A stretch of 64,000 nt of DNA from Scenedesmus sp. ARA3 (Eukaryota; Chlorophyta; Chlorophyceae; Sphaeropleales; Scenedesmaceae). The stretch is from the NCBI GenBank assembly GCA_004335835.1, contig RWJK01000179.1, positions 1-64,000 on the forward strand, in the 5' to 3' direction. Made by a program: the position numbers and the translations under genes. Positions 58,785-64,000 of the stretch are shown here, one piece after another; position 1 is the stretch's first letter, and every line of letters begins with the position of its first letter. Below the pieces are notes generated by a model. The model had not been told where the DNA came from. It ran no database searches and saw only the letters and a program-made list of their open reading frames with translations.

Positions 58785-61242
58785 GACAGGCACGCACAAT
58801 TTGGATGAAAGCGCCATGGGCAGACCACATATGTGACTGCACCCCACATATCACACCTCAAAGCCCGCGTCACATTTAAACTGCAGCCCATCAACTTGCA
58901 TTGTATCATGTGAATACCTGCAGTGTTTTTGCCCTCTCAGCACAAATGCCTATTTAAACATGTGGATGCACCCCACCTGAACAGCAGCAGCGGCACCATC
59001 TTGGGTTTTGTGAACAGGGCCTTGAAGATGTCAGCCTTATGCACCTTGGCTGCATTGCTCACGCCAAAGGTGTACGCCACGCTGCGGCCCGGGCCTGCAG
59101 GCACCGCAATCAGGTCGTTCTGCAGCAAACACGCAACACACAGAATATAACGAGTTACACGCGTGTCAATACCAGACACGGTGGCAGCATGGCTCAGAAC
59201 CAGCACTGCCATGCTGTCCAGATTCAAAAATTGTGGCTTGCGGTCATATGGCTTGCATACCAGACAGCAGCTGTGACACGGCCCAGGAATTGTAACCACA
59301 TGTGTGTTATAACCCGTTGGGTGCTGCGACCACTGCAGAGCCTGACCCACATGCATGTGAATACCTGTGAATGACAGTAAAGCCAAAGCCCATGCAGCGC
59401 CAGCACCACCTACCACGTGTTGCGTGTCACAGCTTTTACTAATGTTATAGTACATTGATAGAAAAGGAGATATAACGCACCTGCATGTGTATGCCGGGCG
59501 CGATGTCGTACTGGTAGTTCACGCTGAGCGGCGGCGTGAAGCACACACGGCCTCCGGGGGCCATGGCTGCAGGAGGGGCGGCAGCAGCGCACGCAACAGA
59601 CAACAGGCAGCACACAACAGGCAGCAGAAAGTGCATCAACATGGCTGGCAGCAGCGGGCACCACATACAGCAAGCAGATAGGACAGCCGGCCTCCGGGGG
59701 CCATGGCTGCAGGAGGGTGGGCAGCAGCACACGCAACACACAACAGGCAGCAGAAACTGCATCAACATGGCTGGCACAGCACACAAAAAGCAGACAGGAC
59801 AGCAGCAGTCATGCTGTACATTGCAGGACAGCACCTTGACCATTGGATGGTCAAGAAGACGCGCACAAGGCAGCAAAGTAACATGTTACATGTTACATTC
59901 AACTCTGAGTCACAGCTGGGTCAACACGCACCTGACGGGAAGTCAAATGTGGCCAGCGGCGCCTTATGCGCCATTGTAAATGACGGCCGGGCCTCCACAT
60001 CTTCCGCTGAGTCACCTTGTGGGATGTGCAGAGGGGTGAAGGGCATTGGGGCCTCGCCCTTGCCGCGCTTGAGAGTGGGGGTTAGGTTGTGGTGGCTGAA
60101 GGGGAGGTGCGCTGTATACGTGGCAGCAGCAGAGGCAGCAGTGGCAGCAGCAGCAGCAGTTGCAGCATGGTGAGGGCAGGAGGCGGCAGATGGCGGGTGT
60201 GCTGTAGCGTGGCAGCAGCAGTTGCAGCAGTGGTTGTGGCAGTGTGGTGAGAGCAGGATCTAGCAGGTTGCAGGTGGTGGGCTGCTGCGGTGCTTGCAGA
60301 GGGGTGACGGGCATTGGCGCCTCGCCCTTGCTGCGCTTAAGGGTGGGCATGAGGTTGTGGTGGCTGAAGGGGAGGTGCGCTGTATACGTGGCAGCAGCAG
60401 TTGCAGCAGCAGCAGTGGCGGCATGGTGAAGGCAGGGGTTCGGCAGGTTGCAGGTGGCGGGCTGCTGCTGAGCCTGGGAGCTGAAGCTGCTGCACCACAC
60501 ACTTTTGCACTGGGTGTAAGCGACTGGTGTTGAGGCCAAGCCTTGATGATACTACAGCTGCCACAACATCAAAAAACGAAGTAGTAATACCTGTGCCAGC
60601 ACGTATGACCTCCAGTGCATCCCAGCTGCGGACCCACAATCGTTGCAAGACAGCTGTCAACTGCCATTCAAACCCACCATGTAACAATGTAACAAGTTAA
60701 CACTAACACGGATCAGTCAGGTTTTCCACCAGCACATCCCAGCTGTAAGGCAGCTCCATGCGGTACCACGTGCCTGCCCCACCCTCCGCACCCACAAATG
60801 ATGCAGCATAGCTGTCACCTGCCTTTTATTTAATTTTCAATATAACAGTATAACATGTTACAACTCACATGGGTCAGTCAGGTTCTCCACCAGCACGTCC
60901 CAGCTGTACGGCAGCTCCCGCCGGTACCAGGTGCCCGCCCCACCCTCCGCAAACTTGGCAGCAGCAGCCTTACTAATAGAAACAGGCTGTGCTGCTGCTG
61001 CTGACTCAGCCTCAGGGCCAGGTGTGGGCCACACCCAAATGAGGCCGGCTTCTGTGCGTGTGGGGTAGCGTGTAACACAGGAGCGGCTGCTGCTGCAGGC
61101 CACGGCTTTGGCCTTTGCGTCGATGGCCTGAGAGTGCAGCAGCACATTGGCGTGGTAGCATGTCCAGGGATTAAGAAAGGCAGAGCTGTTCTGGAGCTTC
61201 TACATTATGTTGGCATGTTGAACAGATATTGGTGAAAATACA

Positions 61243-61274
<32 letters not shown>

Positions 61275-62611
61275 GCTGCCGCTGCCGCTGCCGTTGCTGC
61301 TACTGCTGCTGCGGCTGCTGCATGACATCGGCAGTGCACATTGACATTTACCGCTGCTGTTATTCATGCAACACTACCCATCAACATGCAAACTTATGTG
61401 GGCATCATTGCTGTGCGCTGCAGCCCGCGCACCTGATGAGATTACCGTGCGACTGCCGCTGCTCTTGAGGCACTCTGCGATTGCACTCTACTCTCACACT
61501 CTCGTTCCCAAACCATGACCGTTGCTCCGCGCACCTGAGGAATCTCTGTGCACCTGCCGCTGCTGTCGAAGCGCCAGCCGTGGTAGCTGCACTGCAGCGT
61601 GCCGTCAGCCTCAATGCGGCCCTCACTCAGCGGCGCAAGCCTGAGGTGATGTAACAGAATGACACAATGTAACAATATGACAATGTTACAGTGTGTCATG
61701 ATATCAGCAGGATGAGGAAAGTGTGGGGCATGCGCATGGGTATGCCTAGCGCTTCTGGAGTGTCTGTAAGTATCACATCGGCAGTCATGATTTTTGCGCC
61801 AGAAGAGTAACAGCTGTCGCGTGCAGCGCAGCAGGCATGGCTACAGCTGCGGAACACCTTGGGATGGTGTGCGCTGCTGCCTGCTGCATGCAAGATACAG
61901 GCCACATGCACTTGGTTGACGCTGGCATGGGCTACGCAGAGCAACTGTCCGTGCGGCAGCTGAATCATTGCTAGCTGAACCATGCCATGCTATCAATTCT
62001 GATTCCTGTTTCAAAACAACAACATAAAACCTCAGATGTTGCCCCTACCTGTGTGGGCAGGCGTCCTCCATGCACTGCCATTGGCCCTGGCCATCCCTCC
62101 ACAGCACCAGCTGCCTGCCCAGCAGCTCCACTGCATGTGGCCTGGCAGGGTCTGCGGACTCCAGCGTGTGCACTGGGTACCAGTGCTCAGTCCATTTGAA
62201 GTCGCCAAAGTCGTCATCTGCTGCTGATGCTGCTGGCGCTGCTGCTGCAGCGGCCACTGGTGCTGCTTCTTGCCTGCAGGACAGGTAGCGACATGGCGCA
62301 ACAGCAGCAGCGGTTGTAGGTGGGTTTGGATGCCACGGTCAACTGCCCTGTCCAATTGCTTCTGCAGGTAGGTTATAAGTTTATGGTTGTACCATGCAGC
62401 TCAAGAAGCCTCACCCTTGCGTCTCTGCCTGCAAGACTCCAGTGCTGACGCTGCTCGCCACATGTTGCTGCTGGTGGTGCTCATGGGCGAACCTGCCACC
62501 GCGTAGCAGTAGGCGTGCAGGGCTTGCACCAGCCACGATCGAATGAAGCGCAATATTATGCTGCGTTAAGGCCGAGCGATGCGGGAGCTTCTGCATCTGT
62601 TGGAGCGCCAT
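57476..62611 (-). CDS. Rieske oxygenase, pheophorbide a oxygenase (PAO/TIC55) family
   Basis: Ten exons: 62611-62415, 62273-62049, 61640-61535, 61127-60869, 60111-59932, 59566-59481, 59119-58977, 58726-58657, 58469-58367, 57975-57476; every phase agrees; 622 residues. Transit-peptide-like N-terminus (about 1-65). Rieske site C138-x-H140 and C158-x2-H161 within [14 protein letters not shown] and [10 protein letters not shown]. Mononuclear iron site N258, D261, H264, H269 in ENLTDPSHLPFSHH. Near the C-terminus are [16 protein letters not shown] (redox-type C512/C515) and two hydrophobic Ala/Gly/Val segments for membrane anchoring. Known: PAO opens the chlorin ring of pheophorbide a in chlorophyll breakdown; relatives include TIC55 and PTC52. 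The C-terminal CxxC and anchor favour this group, but I cannot tell PAO from a close paralogue. Introns carry copies of exons 4, 5 and 6. Confidence 0.88.
58727..58783. repeat. (CAG)n tract abutting a splice acceptor
   Basis: About 18 CAG units; read on the gene strand this is (CTG)n ending directly in the CAG acceptor of PAO-like exon 8 (58726). Confidence 0.9.
59690..59713 (-). repeat. Copy of the PAO-like exon 6 start with acceptor
   Basis: GGCCTCCGGGGGCCATGGCT then GCAGGAGG (plus strand) repeats 59549-59576 exactly over the exon start and acceptor. Confidence 0.85.
60285..60397 (-). repeat. Partial copy of PAO-like exon 5
   Basis: Repeats the TATACAG acceptor and the first about 95 nt of exon 5, reading [20 protein letters not shown] (real exon: [20 protein letters not shown]). 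It stops matching before the real donor is reached. Confidence 0.9.
60716..60800 (-). repeat. Partial copy of the PAO-like exon 4 end, donor lost
   Basis: Repeats the last about 75 nt of exon 4 (reads [15 protein letters not shown]) but where the real exon has CCATGTGAG this copy has CCGTGTTAG, destroying the donor. Confidence 0.9.
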
Positions 62612-63746
62612 TTGCGGGTGTGCGAACTACTACTCTTGTAACTATGTCGCAACCGCAAGGGTCTCAATGCTCATCATATGTATCACAAAGTGAGAAGCAG
62701 GAGCAAATCAAACCACTTGCGCCCTGGGACTCACCGTCAACCCCACCTGCCAGGGCCCTGTGTCTCACAACATCAACCCAGGTTGTAAAGCCCATGCTGC
62801 ATGCGTCTTTATGCACTATAATAGGATTAGCTTTGTAAATAAACGGTTTGACCGAACAACATATGTCCAGGTGCAAAGCTGGTGTGCCAGTCTACTCTCA
62901 GATTCTGAAAGTCTCTCATTGAGAGGCGCTTGGGGGCACTGGTTGTCCCGCCTCACCCTGACCAATTCTCTGAAAGTGCAGTGAGCAGTGTTGTACGCAG
63001 CTGTGCATCAACTTGATTAACACTGTCATTTGTGTGCTACGTGTTGTTCAAGGTTACTGACGGCGGATGTCGCATCCTGGATCTCATGTGCATGTCAGGC
63101 TGTCAGGCACTAACATACCATAGTTGGGGGCTGATGACGTTCCATCCTCACAGGCCTACGAACATTGACAATTTCATTTCCAAAACTCATCCAAGGCTGT
63201 GCGCACAACAGTTACTCGTGTCTTCAGGCGCTGCAAGCCTTCAAGGCTTGACACTCTGCTGGATTGCTTGCCAAGCAACTGCGTTGTGAAGTGCCTGGCA
63301 ACAACACCTGCACATAAACGCATGCAATTTCAGTTTTTTAACACGAGTGACACGTTTGTGGCGTGCTGAGCACTGCTGATGGTTGGTTCGTGTGCACACT
63401 GGCAGCAATGTCATTTGCAAGTTTGAACTTGGTGACGTACCAGACTTTTGCACTGCACGAAGACGCCTGTGTTCGAATTTAAAGCTAACATCAAACCTTT
63501 TCGGGTGGATCAGCGCAGTTCACTTACCGGTTCAAGAACCGCGTTGTGAGTGCATCATCCTGCAATCCGCATGGCTGGCGATCCTTGACAATCCCAACAA
63601 AAATGATTCTTTACATCAATTGATACAGATTGTTTCAACAGCTATAGCTATGTCGTGGCTGGCGGGCAGCAGAGCCTAGCAACCTTCCGTCAAACTCAAG
63701 CAACAGCTCTCTTGGTGCTCCTGCAAAGGCATGATCAAGCAGCTCA
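62612..63746. other. No gene supported
   Basis: Divergent intergenic sequence upstream of the PAO-like gene and of the partial gene at the window end. Short frames only. Confidence 0.45.
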
Positions 63747-64000
63747 ATGGAGGCCAAGGTATGGAGCTTGACTCATGGCACACAGCCTGCTGCATCATGT
63801 CAGCTGCTGCTGCTCCACATGTGTGCGCTGTGCTGTGCTGCCAGCTGCAACAGCGCATGCAGCAAGACTTGCACCTTCCCGCGTTGCTGCTGCAGACAAC
63901 AGCAAGTATCGGGGATGCAAAGATGCCGGAGGACATGCAGGACTATTTGGCCCGCATGAACAAGCAGCTGGAGGAGATGGCAGCGCAGCACCTGCAGGTG
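63747..64000 (+). CDS. 5' end of a gene cut by the window, coiled-coil-like
   Basis: Tentative model: a 12-nt first exon 63747-63758 (MEAK, then GTATGG donor) joined in phase 0 to an exon beginning 63896 after CTGCAG. The exon reads DAKMPEDMQDYLARMNKQLE, then EMAAQHLQ; a CAG|GTG at 63998 may be the next donor. Charged heptad-like spacing suggests a helix or coiled coil. No family can be named from about 35 residues. The second exon is more credible than the tiny first one. Confidence 0.4.

Overview
The window looks like nuclear DNA of a green alga, most likely a chlorophycean near Sphaeropleales or Volvocales (inference). The reasons are intron-rich genes with GTGAG/GTGCG donors and CTGCAG acceptors, abundant CAG/CTG microsatellites encoding Gln, Ala and Ser runs, TGTAA-type 3' signals behind some genes, and several plant-type plastid proteins. 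I rebuilt multi-exon genes by hand from splice sites, reading phase and family similarity. Every spliced model given here stays in frame over all listed exons.

Layout. 1-11,680 is sparse: a one-exon PHD-finger protein (+), a small secreted protein (-), a weak Ala-rich gene (+), an Asn/Ser/Ala-rich acidic protein (-) and long stretches with no gene I can support. 11,681-16,240 (-) holds a C1orf131/DUF4602-type nucleolar protein and NAT9 acetyltransferase. 16,684-19,422 (+) is a RAMA plus CW zinc-finger protein with long polyQ. 20,751-27,741 (+) is a tandem pair of EXORDIUM/PHI-1 genes separated by a decayed copy of the RAMA gene's polyQ exon, so one duplication probably carried both. 30,929-34,467 (-) is LPA3 (photosystem II assembly), head to head with a BFN+UVR nuclease-like gene at 34,886-39,169 (+). 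Next come a secreted PHB-depolymerase-type esterase (41,456-44,003, +), plastid ribosomal protein bL17 (44,688-46,358, +), a HIRAN-domain protein (47,224-49,344, -), a large helical-repeat-like protein of unknown role (50,145-56,291, +), a Rieske oxygenase of the pheophorbide a oxygenase family (57,476-62,611, -), and the start of a gene cut by the window end (63,747-64,000, +).

The most unusual signal is not a gene. Nearly every multi-exon gene has introns containing partial copies of its own neighbouring exons. The copies usually span an exon-intron junction, so splice sites are duplicated too. Examples are seven copies of one acceptor plus exon start at 53,848-54,556, several copies of a UVR exon end at 38,253-38,541, and a copy of a Rieske-oxygenase exon whose donor is destroyed at 60,716-60,800. 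CTG repeats also run directly into several 3' splice sites. Together these suggest local tandem duplication of exon-intron junctions as a continuing process in this genome.

Four of the recognised genes (LPA3, the BFN gene, bL17 and the PAO-like oxygenase) belong to families that act in plastids, and two (the RAMA-CW and PHD proteins) look like chromatin factors. I see no operon-like logic. Gene order is mixed-strand, with divergent pairs that may share promoters.
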